Assembly: GCA_946481465.1 (NCBI GenBank)
Contig: CAMLOC010000309.1
Span: 1 to 5,223 of the forward strand
Length of the DNA: 5,223 nt
Origin: an uncultured Shinella sp.
Lineage (GTDB): Bacteria > Pseudomonadota > Alphaproteobacteria > Rhizobiales > Rhizobiaceae
Reading direction: 5' to 3'
Each line of letters starts with the position of its first letter. The stretch's first letter is position 1. Positions 4,826-5,223 of this stretch are shown here, one piece after another. The position numbers and the translations under genes were made by a program. The notes beneath the pieces were generated by a model. It ran no database searches, had not been told where the DNA came from, and saw nothing but the letters and a program-made list of their open reading frames with translations.

Positions 4826-5223
4826 TCAGGTGAAGGCGTCGGGCATCGAATCCTTGCGGCTCTTGACGTATGCGAGCAGCGCCTCGTCGATCGCCGGATC
4901 GAGATAGGGTGCCTCGTAGCTTTCAAGCCATGTGCGGCAAAGCGCGTTGGCACGCTCCTCGATGCGCTTCTGGCCCTCGATCTCCCACTGCTCGAACGAG
5001 TTGTTGTCGGCGAGCGGCGAGCGGTAGAAGGCGGTCTGGAAATTGGCCTGGGTGTGGGCGCAGCCGAGATAGTGGCTGCCCGGCCCGACTTCGCGGATGG
5101 CATCGAGCGCCTGGGCGTTTTCCGACAGGTCGACGCCCTCGGCCAGCTTCTGCATCATGCCGAGCTGATCCTGGTCGATCATGAACTTCTCGTAGGACGA
5201 GACGAGGCCGCCTTCCAGCCAGC
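4826..5223 (-). CDS. MttB-family (trimethylamine methyltransferase-like) corrinoid methyltransferase, C-terminal part
   Basis: The last 131 residues are present; the gene runs off the right edge, and the reading frame is open to base 5223 upstream of the internal Met at 5182. Typical family C-terminal sequence is visible: WLEGGLVSSYEKFMIDQDQ, then LGMMQKLAEG, then GPGSHYLGCAHTQANF, then a Trp/Glu-rich helical end. MttB-type enzymes are TIM-barrel proteins that move a methyl group from a methylated amine to a cognate corrinoid protein. True MttB contains pyrrolysine encoded by an in-frame TAG, whereas most alphaproteobacterial homologues lack it and may use quaternary amines such as glycine betaine. 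The diagnostic position lies outside the window, so the substrate cannot be stated. The stop is TGA; the frame then stays open for 36 more codons, to a TGA that overlaps the next gene. The Fe-S protein gene follows on the same strand. Confidence 0.92.
   Translation of the reverse strand, partial: WLEGGLVSSYEKFMIDQDQLGMMQKLAEGVDLSENAQALDAIREVGPGSHYLGCAHTQANFQTAFYRSPLADNNSFEQWEIEGQKRIEERANALCRTWLESYEAPYLDPAIDEALLAYVKSRKDSMPDAFT

Noticed and set aside
4771..5103. 110-codon minus-strand frame overlapping the methyltransferase end
   Set aside because: It is Ser/Arg/Pro-rich, a typical phase shadow of the MttB-family frame, which is open to the window edge and shows family motifs.

Overview
The window is GC-rich, dense bacterial DNA. 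Its gene families and GC-rich palindromic intergenic repeats point to an alphaproteobacterium of the Hyphomicrobiales, most likely a Rhizobiaceae relative. The cues are a DUF1127 small protein, a short QueG-like ferredoxin, a non-terminal MttB homologue, an ECF sigma/VWA pair, and hairpins of the CTCCCC-ACAAG-GGGGAG type. This placement is inferred from recognised sequence style, not from a search.

Layout, left to right. A small DUF1127-type gene lies on the plus strand (52-336); its 3' third appears to be built from a decayed copy of an intergenic repeat. A repeat-rich convergent spacer follows (337-514) with two strong hairpins in opposite orientation. All remaining genes are on the minus strand. 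In transcription order they are: the 3' end of an mttB-like corrinoid methyltransferase gene (cut by the right edge), an eight-cysteine 2x[4Fe-4S] QueG-like protein, an exported phosphodiester glycosidase (NAGPA domain), an ECF sigma factor, and a YfbK-type VWA protein with one membrane span.

How they may work together. The ECF sigma and VWA genes are 14 bases apart (or overlap by 4 if the VWA gene uses its GTG) and form a clear two-gene unit. The VWA protein has a cytoplasmic N-terminus, one transmembrane helix and a large extracytoplasmic VWA/DUF3520 part. That layout would suit a membrane-anchored regulator or sensor of its sigma factor, although this is inference. The most striking unexplained signal is a 30-bp sequence (26/30 identical, 16 in a row) found both just upstream of the sigma gene and inside the 5' part of the VWA gene. 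In both places it has an ECF-promoter-like arrangement (CCCAAGG, 16 bases, CGTC) and sits about 35 bases upstream of a possible start codon. The MttB homologue and the small Fe-S protein may form a second functional pair, in which the Fe-S protein could supply low-potential electrons to corrinoid chemistry; this too is a hypothesis.

No tRNA, rRNA, CRISPR array, insertion sequence or phage gene was seen.
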